In this document: in pieces, positions 16,600 to 26,410 of the stretch
How positions within the stretch are numbered: the stretch's first letter is position 1
Layout of the letters: every line of letters starts with the position of its first letter
Source of the DNA: Alteromonas confluentis
GTDB lineage: Bacteria; Pseudomonadota; Gammaproteobacteria; Enterobacterales; Alteromonadaceae
Length of the DNA: 64,000 bases
Direction: 5' to 3'
NCBI RefSeq assembly: GCF_001757105.1
Contig: NZ_MDHN01000010.1
Span: 1-64,000, forward strand
Position numbers and translations under genes: made by a program
Notes under the pieces: generated by a model
Databases searched by the model: none
What the model was told of the DNA's origin: nothing
The model's input: only the letters and a program-made list of their open reading frames with translations

Positions 16600-17598
16600 C
16601 TACTTAGACTGACTCTGTTTTGCTGCAAGTGCACGTTGACGCTGCGCATCGGCCTTTTCCTGGCGGCGTTTTTCCATTGCAACGCGGGCATCAGAACCAA
16701 CATGTTCCTCGCTACGCGCTTTTGCCAGTTGAACCTGCTTCTCACGCTCGCGGAAACGGGCAATCTGATCTTCGCTGTGGGTGCCAAAACAGTGCGGGCA
16801 GCTCACGCCAGCTTCATATTTATCAGACTGCTTATCGTCCTCTGTGATGGGTAAACGACAGGCATAGCAAGCGTCATACTGACTTTTCTCTAAATCATGA
16901 TTTACCGCTACACGGTTATCAAATACAAAACAGTCGCCTTCCCACAACGATTCTTCTTTCGGCACATCTTCTAAATACTGCAAGATGCCACCTTCAAGGT
17001 GATACACCTCGTCGAACCCCTGTTCCTTTAAGTAAGCCGTCGACTTTTCGCAGCGAATACCGCCGGTACAGAACATGGCCACTTTCTTGTGCTTGTCCTT
17101 GTCCATGTTGTCTTTCACATAGTCAGGAAACTCGCGGAACGTTTTGGTTTTCGGATCGACCGCGTGTTTAAAAGTGCCAATCTCAATTTCATAATCGTTA
17201 CGGGTATCAATCACCAACACGTCTGGGTCGCTAATGAGTGCATTCCAGTCTTTTGGCTTCACGTAAGAACCGACAGTATGACGCGGATCAATACCTTCCA
17301 CGCCCATGGTCACGATTTCCTTCTTCAGTTTCACCTTGGTGCGGTAAAAAGGCTGTTCTTCGTGTAAGGATTCTTTGTAGGAAATAGGATTGATTCGTGC
17401 ATCACTGTTAAGGTAAGCCAGCAGGCCATCGATCCCTTCGCGGGTACCGGACACCGTGCCGTTAATGCCTTCATGGGCAAGCAGTAATGTACCTTTGATA
17501 CCAAGCGCTTCCATCTCATCGACGAGGGGCTGGCGCATAGATTCAAAGTTTTCAAGCGCAACGAATTTGTACATCGCGCAAACGATATATTGAGACAT
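16600..17598 (-). CDS. trhO: tRNA U34 hydroxylase TrhO (rhodanese-related)
   Basis: 332 residues from ATG 17598, preceded by AAGGTG; a GTG at 17610 would add four residues. It is a YceA-type protein: N-terminal UPF0176 domain with [12 protein letters not shown] (near 41-52), a central rhodanese domain with [11 protein letters not shown] and the loop [11 protein letters not shown] (Cys177, Cys183), and a C-terminal cysteine-rich part (CYACRLP and CPHCF). TrhO makes 5-hydroxyuridine at position 34 of tRNA in an oxygen-dependent way. It shares its pathway with cmoM at 43416, so the two act on the same base. Confidence 0.93.
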   Translation of the reverse strand: MSQYIVCAMYKFVALENFESMRQPLVDEMEALGIKGTLLLAHEGINGTVSGTREGIDGLLAYLNSDARINPISYKESLHEEQPFYRTKVKLKKEIVTMGVEGIDPRHTVGSYVKPKDWNALISDPDVLVIDTRNDYEIEIGTFKHAVDPKTKTFREFPDYVKDNMDKDKHKKVAMFCTGGIRCEKSTAYLKEQGFDEVYHLEGGILQYLEDVPKEESLWEGDCFVFDNRVAVNHDLEKSQYDACYACRLPITEDDKQSDKYEAGVSCPHCFGTHSEDQIARFREREKQVQLAKARSEEHVGSDARVAMEKRRQEKADAQRQRALAAKQSQSK

Positions 17599-17720
17599 AA
17601 GATTGTTCACCTTTGCTGATTGGAACGTAAGACCAGTGCAAATTGCGGCGCGAAATATACCAGAACAGTCCCTTTATGCCAAATGCGCAGCAGACCCCCT
17701 CTCGGTATCGTTGATGTAAA

Positions 17721-18227
17721 TCAAGCCGAAAGTAAATCGTTGGATTTTTCTATTACGTCTAATAAACCCGTTTCATCCGCGCTTTTTTGATTTGACGTCG
17801 ACACACTTAAACGTAACTGCGTTGCTAAACTGCAATTAACTTTTACCTCAGGTGGTATTGATTGCGCATTGTCGCGATAACTGAGCGGGTCCGGGTGCAT
17901 CGATTGCCATAAAGAAAATGCGGCAACAGCGCCACTGTTTGCCAGCAACGACGTTACGCCTGAGGTTTGATATTCCACTGTGCCAGCCTGCAACGCAGGA
18001 CGGCGGTAGTGATTTAAACGCGCAGGAAAATCGTCATCAGGTACCGTAGGCTCCTCAGCACCTATTATCCTGAGCGGTTCCGAGCCTGGTTGACAATGTA
18101 TAGAAAGGTATAAGGAGAACAACGCGCCATTTTGTGTAGCGCGGCCGAGTTCACCAGACCATTCACGATCTGGTAATGTAATTTCCGCCAGAGGATGACG
18201 GTGTAATGTCGGGCTTTGTTCGTTCAT
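17721..18227 (-). CDS. Hypothetical protein
   Basis: 168 residues from ATG 18227 (MNEQSPTLHRHPLAEITLPD); a longer frame to 18284 begins with an unlikely MQICTQ segment. No signal peptide, no membrane segment, no domain I recognise. The middle has LNHYRRPALQAGTVEYQTSGVT in its 80-105 region and a helical LLDVIEKSNDLL end. It lies divergently beside the REC-TPR regulator gene with about 120 bases between. I regard it as a genuine but unassigned gene because its frame is uninterrupted and codon use resembles neighbours. Confidence 0.6.
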   Translation of the reverse strand: MNEQSPTLHRHPLAEITLPDREWSGELGRATQNGALFSLYLSIHCQPGSEPLRIIGAEEPTVPDDDFPARLNHYRRPALQAGTVEYQTSGVTSLLANSGAVAAFSLWQSMHPDPLSYRDNAQSIPPEVKVNCSLATQLRLSVSTSNQKSADETGLLDVIEKSNDLLSA

Positions 18228-18346
18228 GATGAGGTTATCGGCATAGAAACAGATAAATAAAGTCTTTTGCGTACAAATTTGCATACTTGAACTTTCGTCT
18301 AAGTGGTACGATCATTATGTCGACGAATAGAAAAGGGCGACTATCG

Positions 18347-19987
18347 ATGAATTATGCGGACAAACGCGTGTTGATTATTGAAGACCAGCGCCCTTTTCTG
18401 CTGGTCCTTCGCGGCCTCATGCATTCAATGGGCGCCACCGAAGTGGTCACCAAATCATCCGCAGAACAAGCGCTATCATTATGTAAAAAGCGCAAGTTCG
18501 ATATCGTCATTTGCGATCTTCATCTCGGATCTGACAAGAAGAACGGTTTCGAATTCATAGAAGAATTAAAAATGCGTCGCTTAGCTAAGCCAGACTGTAT
18601 CGTGATGTTGATCAGTGCCGACAGCACACGACCCTACGTACTAGGCTCTTTGGAACGCACACCAGACGACTATCTAATAAAGCCTTTTTCTCAAAACCAG
18701 TTAAGCACACGTCTTGAACGCTGCTGGCATAAACGCCAAGTCCTTCTGCCCATTTATCAAGCCCTCGATAACGCCGATCTCACAGAAGCACAAAAAGAGG
18801 CAGAAAAGCTGCTGAAAACAAATAAAAGCTATCGCGGCTCAATAGCACGGCTTCTGGTAGAAATTTATTGGCGGGAGAAGCGCTTTGAACAGGCGCTAAG
18901 TGTACTTAGCGATTTTGATGAAGACAGGCCAGTGCCCTGGCTACAAACGGCGTTGGCGCGAAATTGGCTTAAACTGGGCCAAATCGATAAGGCACGAAAA
19001 ACGGCATGTGCTGTTGTTCAGCAAAGTAAATTTAATGCCGAGGCATACGATGTTATTGCTGAGTGCCAATTACACAATAATGAACCTGAAGCAGCGGCTG
19101 AAACCATCAAGCAGGCGATCAAAATCAGTCCATATTCAACCGACCGTCATCATATTGCCAGCGAAATTGCCCGCGAAAATGCAGATTACGTAATGATTAG
19201 TGAGTGTGCCCTGGCCATTTGGAAGTTGTCCCGCAAAGTTACAAGAAACAATGCCAACGTGTGGTGTAATTACATTGGCAGTATTCTTGAAGTGGCTGAG
19301 CATGCTGACGATAAACGTACACGCAATAAATATCAGCACGAGGCTAGCCTTGCCGTGCAACGGGGTAAAAGTGATGATTATCTGTCTCGATACAACGACG
19401 ATTTCGACTTCACCATTTATGAGGCACTCTTCAATGCCAGACTTCATAGCCTCGACGGTAAATTGATTGAAGCAAAACGAGTGTTGTCTGGCGGACAGCA
19501 AGCCATTGAAGAAAAGTACGATCACTATCCCCAAAGCTACATTCCTGACAGCATAAAAGTGCTTTACGCCGTGGGTGAATATGACGAAGCGGAAGCATTG
19601 GCCGCACTGGCAAGTGATGACCAGATGAACCGGTTTACCGACAGTACACTCAAGTCGGAACAGACTAAAGCCCTGGAAAAAAGACAGTTATACGCTCGAC
19701 ATAACAAAGAAGGCATCGATCATTACCAAGCCGGTGATTACACTGCCGCCCGCCGCTCTTTCACAAGTGCATTGCAATTTGCGCCAGTGAATACCGGCGT
19801 CGCATTGAATTTGCTGCAGTGTGTGGTGAAGTTAATGCATGCGCAAACAAAACAAGAACCTGGCTTACAAAATGAATCCCGCCGTTTGTTAACCATGCTG
19901 GAGGGCCAATCCCTGAAGCAGCAGTACGCACAAAAACTGTCTGATTTAAAAGAAGAGCTATCCGGCCTTACCAGCAAGGCGGCTTGA
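18347..19987 (+). CDS. Response regulator with TPR output (REC-TPR)
   Basis: 546 residues from ATG 18347 (MNYADKRVLIIEDQ), preceded by AAGGG; an upstream TTG frame to 18287 is possible but less likely. Residues 1-120 are a receiver domain with acidic pair E12-D13, phosphoacceptor D57 (VICDLHLG) and Lys near 110 (DYLIKPF). The rest is helical with repeats of TPR type, for example WLQTALARNWLKLGQIDKAR, YDVIAECQLHNNEPEAA and GIDHYQAGDYTAARRSFTSA. No DNA-binding or enzymatic output domain. The same architecture recurs at 39156. The gene ends 30 bases inside the convergent EamA gene. Confidence 0.9.
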   Translation: MNYADKRVLIIEDQRPFLLVLRGLMHSMGATEVVTKSSAEQALSLCKKRKFDIVICDLHLGSDKKNGFEFIEELKMRRLAKPDCIVMLISADSTRPYVLGSLERTPDDYLIKPFSQNQLSTRLERCWHKRQVLLPIYQALDNADLTEAQKEAEKLLKTNKSYRGSIARLLVEIYWREKRFEQALSVLSDFDEDRPVPWLQTALARNWLKLGQIDKARKTACAVVQQSKFNAEAYDVIAECQLHNNEPEAAAETIKQAIKISPYSTDRHHIASEIARENADYVMISECALAIWKLSRKVTRNNANVWCNYIGSILEVAEHADDKRTRNKYQHEASLAVQRGKSDDYLSRYNDDFDFTIYEALFNARLHSLDGKLIEAKRVLSGGQQAIEEKYDHYPQSYIPDSIKVLYAVGEYDEAEALAALASDDQMNRFTDSTLKSEQTKALEKRQLYARHNKEGIDHYQAGDYTAARRSFTSALQFAPVNTGVALNLLQCVVKLMHAQTKQEPGLQNESRRLLTMLEGQSLKQQYAQKLSDLKEELSGLTSKAA

Positions 19988-20917
19988 TAAAACCGTTTTT
20001 TGCTTCTTCCGCCCTAAAGCAGCCAGCATTGAACCACACACCACTAAAAACCCACCTGTATACGCAATACTATCGAGATCAGGCTGATGGAAAACCTCCG
20101 GCGCAATGTTCTCGGCTATCGTCATACTGATGAACGTAAACAATGGCTGAACCGCCAGCACCGCACTGACTTTCGAGGCATACCACACGCGCATGGCTTC
20201 GGTAAACGCCCCGTAGGCGACCAATGTATTAAGACAACAAAATACCAGGGCGGCAAATTGAATAGTGTCAATCGCCATAATCTCGCCAGGTGTACTCACC
20301 GGCAATAACAATACACTACCTAACAGATACATGATCAACGTTAACTGACGGGCGGACAACGACTTTAACAGCGGCTTTTGTGCTAATGCATAACACGCCC
20401 AGGCGATGGCTGAGCCCGCGATGATGACAATACCCCATACACTTTCTGTTTCCGACGCAAAGATTTGTGGCAGTCGCTGATTAAAAAACAAGCCGAGTCC
20501 GCAAACCAGCAGCACCGCACCGCAGAACTGCACTTTGGTAAACGACTCTTTGTAAATAAGAATGCCGCCAAGCATCAACACAAATGGCGCAATTTGCATT
20601 AATACCTGGGCGCTGGATGCACTGAGAAATCGTAGCCCCATTACATTGGTTACGTAGTTAGTCACCAACATGATGGTGGCGCCGATGGCCAACCACCACG
20701 CCTTTTTTGACAACATGTTTAACGTTGGAATATTGTTATTCAGTTGCAGTAAAGCAAGTACTACCACGCCCGCCGTGATAAAGCGGAAAAATGTAATGGT
20801 GGGGCTGTCCATCACGGTTAAACACAGCGTAAGCGCTACGGGTAACACACCCCAAAGAAAAGCCGTTAACAGTGAGAGTAAAAAACCATAAACAGGCCGG
20901 TACGCGGTATCCAACAA
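19958..20917 (-). CDS. EamA/DMT-family transporter
   Basis: 319 residues with about ten hydrophobic segments and two EamA halves, as in drug/metabolite exporters of the RhaT/YdcZ type. The first starts FLLSLLTAFLWGVLPVAL and the second VWGIVIIAGSAIAWACYALAQ. Substrate unknown. It shares a 30-base tail overlap with the REC-TPR gene and its start abuts the stop of the DUF6279 gene upstream (20918), so it is probably co-transcribed with that gene. Confidence 0.9.
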   Translation of the reverse strand: MLDTAYRPVYGFLLSLLTAFLWGVLPVALTLCLTVMDSPTITFFRFITAGVVVLALLQLNNNIPTLNMLSKKAWWLAIGATIMLVTNYVTNVMGLRFLSASSAQVLMQIAPFVLMLGGILIYKESFTKVQFCGAVLLVCGLGLFFNQRLPQIFASETESVWGIVIIAGSAIAWACYALAQKPLLKSLSARQLTLIMYLLGSVLLLPVSTPGEIMAIDTIQFAALVFCCLNTLVAYGAFTEAMRVWYASKVSAVLAVQPLFTFISMTIAENIAPEVFHQPDLDSIAYTGGFLVVCGSMLAALGRKKQKTVLSSRLAGKAG

Positions 20918-21763
20918 TTAATCATCCAATAAATCCTCAAGGTCGCTAATCATATCGTCGATTTGAGCTACAAGCTTGCGTTTTTGCTTAGCAGTAAGGG
21001 TTTGAGAGATTTCGGCCGCCAATTTGGCATGCTGGGTTCGATTGTTATTCCAGACATCAAGAAACTCGGGGCTGCGATACTGTTCAGGATTCATCATTAA
21101 TGCTGTTAAATCATTCACGAAATCAGGGTTATTTTCACGATTAGCAAACAGTGCCCGTGCACGCTGCTGCAAATCACGGCGATAATTTAGCCATAACCGG
21201 CTTGAACGCTTAAACGTTGGCGCGAATCTGTCTATGATGGCTTTTTGTTCGTCAGTAAGGGCGCCGATGCGAGACGACATATCCTCTCGGAGGTCTTCTA
21301 TACGTTGGTTCGCCTGTTCTTCTGGTGATTTCTCGTCGATTTCATTAATCGACGATTCAGATTCTTTATTGTCTTTTTCCAGGGCAGCAAACAGGCGAAT
21401 AACCTGCTCGTCAGATAGTTTTTGCGCCATGTTTGCCAGCTCGGGGGTAATTTCTGCCCGTAACCGCTGCCAATGCGCCGTGGCTTTTTCATAGTGTGAC
21501 AGCAAACGTGATTCGGTAAGCGAGTTTTCATTAAGATCGTCGCGAACCGCATTAAGATGCGCAATATAACGTGGCATTTCCTCGCTGCGATGCCAGTCTA
21601 TCCATTGTTCCAATCGCTTATCAAAGATGGCTTCCTGTTGATCGTTTAATTCAACGTAGTCATCCATGTACCAGTAAATCAGCCAATCCAGATTGTTATA
21701 AGCGAGTTTGCTACTGCAACCGCTCATGAACAACATCAACAACACTAGCCAGCATTTTTTCAT
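20918..21763 (-). CDS. DUF6279-family lipoprotein
   Basis: 281 residues from ATG 21763 (MKKCWLVLLMLFMSGC), which gives a lipoprotein signal with Cys16; the longer frame to 21826 adds an unlikely leader. The mature part opens with LAYNNLDWLIYWYMDDYVELN, the characteristic start of the DUF6279 family in gammaproteobacteria, then is mostly charged helices. Function unknown. It is the first gene of a likely two-gene unit with the EamA transporter. Confidence 0.88.
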   Translation of the reverse strand: MKKCWLVLLMLFMSGCSSKLAYNNLDWLIYWYMDDYVELNDQQEAIFDKRLEQWIDWHRSEEMPRYIAHLNAVRDDLNENSLTESRLLSHYEKATAHWQRLRAEITPELANMAQKLSDEQVIRLFAALEKDNKESESSINEIDEKSPEEQANQRIEDLREDMSSRIGALTDEQKAIIDRFAPTFKRSSRLWLNYRRDLQQRARALFANRENNPDFVNDLTALMMNPEQYRSPEFLDVWNNNRTQHAKLAAEISQTLTAKQKRKLVAQIDDMISDLEDLLDD

Positions 21764-21999
21764 TGAATATCCGCGTTCAGTAAATGATTTGAAAGTAGCA
21801 CTAAGACGATTACACTCACAGTACAAGGTTTTATGCCGCGGTTAAACCGTCATTAATGCTTAGTAACATTTTGAATTTTAGATAAGAGCTAAACCTTTCA
21901 TGATGGTTCAACAGGTGGAAAAATTTTAAGCTGACCGACATCAATAGTCATCGCCGGTGATGCTGTCATAATGGCATGACTTAACTGTAAGGAATTTCC

Positions 22000-22998
22000 A
22001 TGAGTAAGAAAGTGGCTATTCTCACCTCTGGTGGTGACGCTCCCGGAATGAACGCCTGTATCCGCGCCATCGTTTTAGTCTGTGAACGTTCTGGTTTTGA
22101 TGTGTTGGGTTATCTTCATGGATACAATGGCTTACTAAAACAGCAATACCGCGAACTCGATGCTCGCCAAATGCACAACCTTACGCAACGGGGTGGCACG
22201 ATATTGCACAGTGCCCGCTGCCTCGAATTTAAAACCGACGAATCGGCCCGATTAGCCGCTGCCAATTTAGATGAACTCGGAGTAACAACCTTATTTGTGA
22301 TTGGCGGTGACGGCTCATTTCGCGGTGCACAGCATCTGGGCAATTTTTGGGACGGGCAAATCATTGGTCTGCCGGGCACCATCGATAACGATATTGTAGG
22401 CACAGATGCCACCATTGGGTATTTCACCGCCATCGAAACGGCGGTGCAATCCGTGGATAAAGTCAGAGATACAGCAGATGCCTTTGAACGGGTTTTCCTT
22501 GTCGAAGTCATGGGGCGTCATGCGGGCTTTCTGGGATTAAACGGTGCCCTTGCGTCCGCATCAGACTATGTCATCCTGCCTGAGCTTTTTGAGAATGAAG
22601 AAAAAACACTGAAAGATATTCTTACCCAGCTCAATGAACGTCGAGACCAACGAGGCAATGTAAGCTACATCATCATTTTAGCTGAAAACCTCTGGCCTGG
22701 CGGTATTGCCGACCTTGTTAGCAAACTTGAGCAGCGAACAGAAACGGAAGTGCGACCGGTGATCTTAGGTCATGTCCAACGAGGCGGTTCGCCGGTATCT
22801 CAAGACCGTCTGTTAGCCATGAAACTGGGCGCACACGCCGCTACACTCATTGGCAAACCAATAACCGGCATCATGGTTGGCGAGCAAAATGGACAAGCAG
22901 TGGAAGTGCCCTTACCGCTTACATGGGAACACAGCAAACCACTAGACGATCTATCGGTGAACACCATGACATTATTGATGAATAACCGTTACGCGTAA
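22000..22998 (+). CDS. pfkA: ATP-dependent 6-phosphofructokinase
   Basis: 332 residues. Phosphorylates fructose 6-phosphate. GGDAPGMNACIRAIV (near 11), GGDGSFRGA (near 100) and GTIDNDIVGTDATIGY (near 125) with the catalytic Asp of TIDND. Gly in GGDGS marks the ATP-dependent form rather than the pyrophosphate-dependent one, which has Asp there. EVMGRHAGFLG and VILGHVQRGG are the substrate-binding strings. ATG 22000 has AAGGAA upstream. Transcribed alone; terminator at 23035. Confidence 0.94.
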   Translation: MSKKVAILTSGGDAPGMNACIRAIVLVCERSGFDVLGYLHGYNGLLKQQYRELDARQMHNLTQRGGTILHSARCLEFKTDESARLAAANLDELGVTTLFVIGGDGSFRGAQHLGNFWDGQIIGLPGTIDNDIVGTDATIGYFTAIETAVQSVDKVRDTADAFERVFLVEVMGRHAGFLGLNGALASASDYVILPELFENEEKTLKDILTQLNERRDQRGNVSYIIILAENLWPGGIADLVSKLEQRTETEVRPVILGHVQRGGSPVSQDRLLAMKLGAHAATLIGKPITGIMVGEQNGQAVEVPLPLTWEHSKPLDDLSVNTMTLLMNNRYA

Positions 22999-23034
22999 CG
23001 GTAAACAGGACATTTTTCCTAGACAAGATAAACA

Positions 23035-23060
23035 AAAACGGAGCTAAATAGCTCCGTTTT
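23035..23060. terminator. Bidirectional terminator between pfkA and LytTR regulator
   Basis: AAAACGGAGCT and AGCTCCGTTTT pair around AAAT, positioned between convergent genes. Confidence 0.85.
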
Positions 23061-23068
23061 CCAAGCAG

Positions 23069-23896
23069 TTACATTTTCATTGCCGCTTTCACTTTATCTC
23101 GATGACTACGGCTAACTTTCAACTCTGTATCATTTTGCAAGATAAGGTGGTATTCACCACTAATGTGACTCACCAGCTTTTTAACAAAGCGAATATTAGC
23201 GATGGCTGAACGGTGAACACGAACAAACCATTGTGGATTCAGTTCCTGCTCGAGTTCTTTCATGGTTTTACGCATAATGTGCATACCATCGAGAGCATGG
23301 ACACACATGTAATCGCCGGCAGCATCAATCCACTGAATATCTTGTACCGCAACACGGGTAACTTCCGACCCATCCTTAATAGCTAGTACATCAGGGTATG
23401 GATTGGTTTCAATTTCTTCGCCGCTTGCCAGTTTGCGCAAGATTTCTTCGCAATCATCACCGGTGAGTTCCGCAACCAGATTCACCAATTTACGGGACTG
23501 CTCATCCTGATGCTGCGTAGAATAATACTCACGTACTTTTTTCAATGCATCGGACAAACGCGCATCGTCTGCGGGTTTTAGCAAGTAGTCTACTGCGTGG
23601 ATATCAAAGGCTTTAATTGCATAGCTATCGTAAGCCGTAACAAACACGATCATAGGAATTGGCTGATTCAATTCCCGCAGCTTATGAATTACTTGAAAGC
23701 CATTAAGTCCCGGCATCTGAATATCCAGAAATACCAGATCGGGACGATTTTTTGAAATAACACTAACCGCATCAAGACCGTTCTGACACTCTGCAACCAC
23801 TTCAACATCAGTGTGTCGTTCTAAACGCGTGCGTAATCCTTTCCTTGCCAGTGGCTCGTCGTCTACCACGACGGTTTTAATTTTACGATCACTCAT
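23069..23896 (-). CDS. LytTR-family response regulator
   Basis: 275 residues. Receiver domain (1-125) with D13-D14, phosphoacceptor D58 (VFLDIQMPG) and Lys near 107 (DYLLKPADD), then a C-terminal LytTR DNA-binding domain with DIQWIDAAGDYMCVH, MRKTMKELEQELNPQWFVRVHRSAIANI near 215-245. It is read after the kinase gene with a 10-base gap, so they form one operon and a two-component pair. Targets are not visible. Confidence 0.94.
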   Translation of the reverse strand: MSDRKIKTVVVDDEPLARKGLRTRLERHTDVEVVAECQNGLDAVSVISKNRPDLVFLDIQMPGLNGFQVIHKLRELNQPIPMIVFVTAYDSYAIKAFDIHAVDYLLKPADDARLSDALKKVREYYSTQHQDEQSRKLVNLVAELTGDDCEEILRKLASGEEIETNPYPDVLAIKDGSEVTRVAVQDIQWIDAAGDYMCVHALDGMHIMRKTMKELEQELNPQWFVRVHRSAIANIRFVKKLVSHISGEYHLILQNDTELKVSRSHRDKVKAAMKM

Positions 23897-23906
23897 ATTC
23901 TACATC

Positions 23907-24971
23907 TTATACTTCGTAAGGGATCCGCAGTCTCACGCGTATGCCTGACGGCTGATTATGTTCAACCGAAAAAGCAAAATTGCGCTGATAAAGAGACTGT
24001 AAACGTTCCTTAATGTTGACTAACCCTACCCCGTTCTCACGATGTAGTTGACCATTTTTGATTTCTGCACCAGGGCCGTTATCGGCCACGTCGAGTAATA
24101 AATCATTACCAAAGGTACGTGCAGAAATAGAAATTCGACCACCATTTTCCATTCTGGAAATGGCGTGTTTAATTGCGTTTTCAATTAACGGCTGGAGGAT
24201 CATGCTGGGAACCAGCGCGGAATCACATTCGTCATCAATATCCCACACAACGTCCAATCTATCATCAAACCGGACTTTTTCAATTTCTAAATACAATCTA
24301 AGCACTTTGATTTCTTCGCCCAGCGATACCCGTTTGATAGGATCGTTGTCTAAGGAGTAGCGAAGAAAATCACTTAAACGGGATACCATAGCTTCTGCAA
24401 TGTCATTTTCTTTAAGCAAGATCAGTGTGGAAATTGCGTTTAAGGTGTTGAAAAGAAAATGTGGGTTAAGCTGATAGCGCAGCATTTTGATGTGCGCCTG
24501 ATGTGCCATAGTACTGGCCTTCAGCGCATTCTGCTTTTCTTTTTGCAGCATCTGGAAGTTTTTGATACCGAAATACGTGCCGGTCCAGCAACCCACCATA
24601 ATAAGTGAATTAATGGTGTTGGTAAAATAAAGGTACCAGGTATCAGGACGATAGCCGTGTTTATAAATTTCCCAGTAATTGACATTTTTTACCACGGCCC
24701 ACACAAGCGCGACCACATAGCAGGACAACACCACAACAATCACCATTTTCATTGGTGACTGGGTGCGCGCCCAGCGGAAAATATAACGAAGAGGAACGGT
24801 AAGAAGCCAGCCAGCATAGGCATTCAGTAAAATAATGAACACCCAAATAGGACGCACATCATGAAGGAACGAGCCGATATAATAAATTAGTGCAAACCCT
24901 GCCCAGCCTACACTGTGCAAAGTCCAGAACAAGCGCTCGTTGCTTTCGAAAAGTTGTTGCCAGCGACTCAC
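23907..24971 (-). CDS. LytS/AlgZ-type sensor histidine kinase
   Basis: 354 residues. Four or five membrane helices fill the first 150 residues, followed by a His_kinase (PF06580) domain with LRYQLNPHFLFNTLNAISTL (His near 172) and a HATPase domain with PLIENAIKHAISRMENGG and DVADNGPGAEIKNG, ending ENGVGLVNIKERLQSLY. It lacks a large sensor domain, so it probably senses a membrane-linked or small signal. It is the upstream gene of the LytTR regulator operon. Confidence 0.94.
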   Translation of the reverse strand: MSRWQQLFESNERLFWTLHSVGWAGFALIYYIGSFLHDVRPIWVFIILLNAYAGWLLTVPLRYIFRWARTQSPMKMVIVVVLSCYVVALVWAVVKNVNYWEIYKHGYRPDTWYLYFTNTINSLIMVGCWTGTYFGIKNFQMLQKEKQNALKASTMAHQAHIKMLRYQLNPHFLFNTLNAISTLILLKENDIAEAMVSRLSDFLRYSLDNDPIKRVSLGEEIKVLRLYLEIEKVRFDDRLDVVWDIDDECDSALVPSMILQPLIENAIKHAISRMENGGRISISARTFGNDLLLDVADNGPGAEIKNGQLHRENGVGLVNIKERLQSLYQRNFAFSVEHNQPSGIRVRLRIPYEV

Positions 24972-25113
24972 TTTATTACCGATAAATCAAATAGTAATTT
25001 TATTATACGCAGTTTGCTGATGAACGTGACTGACTTGGTCGTGCCTCGGGGGCTTCTGGTCGCAGTGATGAATAGCATTTAAACGAAGTAATTGCCCCAG
25101 CTAAGCGTTTCAA

Positions 25114-25575
25114 TTACCAGTTAATATTCATTCTTTTAAACCAATGGGTCCACCACCATGCAGGCCCAACAAGCAGAAATCGCACGTCATCAAGAAACGA
25201 GGGTTTCTTTCCTTCTATTTTGTGACCGACAAATTGCAGAATCCACATAACCACAAATAACAGCAAACTAAATTGCCATACCGAAATACCCAGTGAATCA
25301 ATTAGGTTGATAATGCCAAAACTGACAATGGTAAGAAATGTCATGGCTGCACCTATCGGCCCCGACAACATGAAGTAGTAGTAAAGTGCCGGCAACACCA
25401 GAATGTGTGCCCAGGTTAAATCGGTTTCAGCGAGAAAAGCCGGTAACGGAATGCTCCACAACAATCCCAGCGTGACAAGATAAATAGACGGCACCGCAAT
25501 CGCGTGAATGAGCACATTGGTGTGATTGCGATGGCTTTCTTCGTATTTCGTGAGTAGTGTTTCAATGTGACGCAT
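25114..25575 (-). CDS. DUF962 / Mpo1-like membrane protein
   Basis: 153 residues with four hydrophobic segments. N-terminal YEESHRNHTNVLIHAIAVP gives the H-x3-4-N-x3-H arrangement of the DUF962 family, and a second conserved region VGHKIEGKKPSF lies near 113. The yeast member Mpo1 is an iron-dependent dioxygenase for 2-hydroxy fatty acids; whether bacterial members do the same is unproven. A stand-alone gene. Confidence 0.85.
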   Translation of the reverse strand: MRHIETLLTKYEESHRNHTNVLIHAIAVPSIYLVTLGLLWSIPLPAFLAETDLTWAHILVLPALYYYFMLSGPIGAAMTFLTIVSFGIINLIDSLGISVWQFSLLLFVVMWILQFVGHKIEGKKPSFLDDVRFLLVGPAWWWTHWFKRMNINW

Positions 25576-25622
25576 TAATGCTCCTTACCAGGCATAAGAA
25601 GCAGACCCCACCTTAATGTGCT

Positions 25623-26300
25623 TCACAATGCGAGTATGTATCTGTCTATCAATATTTCCACAGCGGCTAATTCACCGGTGAATTGAATACCGTAGTAAAA
25701 GTAGCCTTTTACTTCAGCGACGTTTTTCACTTTGCTCTCTATCCTAATCGTATCGCCATCTAATTTACAGCCCAATGTTATCATTTTGTTAGCATCGAAT
25801 TTTAGATCTGGGTCATCCGATTTGATGGCCAATTTGCATCCGGTTTTAGACACATCAATGATGAGCCCTCTAACGCGCTCTTTTTCTTCACTATCAGTGT
25901 AGACGCTAACTGGAATTCCGGGCTGAGCGCGTTGATCACTACGCAAACCCAGCTTCTGAATTCTATCGGGAAATGTCGTAATGAGCATAGAAACCGGTTT
26001 ACTAAAGGCCTTCATCAACGACACTTTAAATGCAATCACCTCACCGTAGCCGCCTTCAATGATAAAGCGAACCACCACTTCACTGCCTGCGGCTAAATGC
26101 CCACGTACATTCGCCCACTTGTGGGTATTGGGAATTTGGAAGAAAAAGGCTTTGCCAATATCCATGCCGATATAGTGAGTTTTCAGACGCTGAACCGATA
26201 CGGGCGTATCAACCTGCACGTCTACTACCGTACCCGGTTGCAGATTGCGTAAAGCCGCGATGTCTTCTTTGTTCAGACCAAGCGCATCCTGTTTACTCAT
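25623..26300 (-). CDS. PilZ-domain protein, YcgR-like
   Basis: 225 residues. The N-terminal half resembles the YcgR flagellar-brake N domain (VVDVQVDTPVSVQRLKTHYIG and GKAFFFQIPN). The C-terminal PilZ domain has RxxxR at 120-124 (RSDQR) and DxSxxG at 149-154 (DVSKTG), the cyclic-di-GMP contacts, so it should bind c-di-GMP. The output could be motility or another c-di-GMP-driven process. No flagellar genes are nearby. Confidence 0.9.
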   Translation of the reverse strand: MSKQDALGLNKEDIAALRNLQPGTVVDVQVDTPVSVQRLKTHYIGMDIGKAFFFQIPNTHKWANVRGHLAAGSEVVVRFIIEGGYGEVIAFKVSLMKAFSKPVSMLITTFPDRIQKLGLRSDQRAQPGIPVSVYTDSEEKERVRGLIIDVSKTGCKLAIKSDDPDLKFDANKMITLGCKLDGDTIRIESKVKNVAEVKGYFYYGIQFTGELAAVEILIDRYILAL

Positions 26301-26410
26301 TAATCCGTTAACTCCTTTGTGATCGCCATGATTTTATAACAGGTTTCCTTGCTGACAAAGTGTGTTGTCTAGGGCATCATTAATTACCGCTTTATTTATC
26401 GGGTGTTTCA

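Noticed and set aside
19958..19987. Overlap of the REC-TPR and EamA genes as a sign of truncation
   Set aside because: Both frames end normally with full domains; tail overlaps of this size are common between convergent genes.
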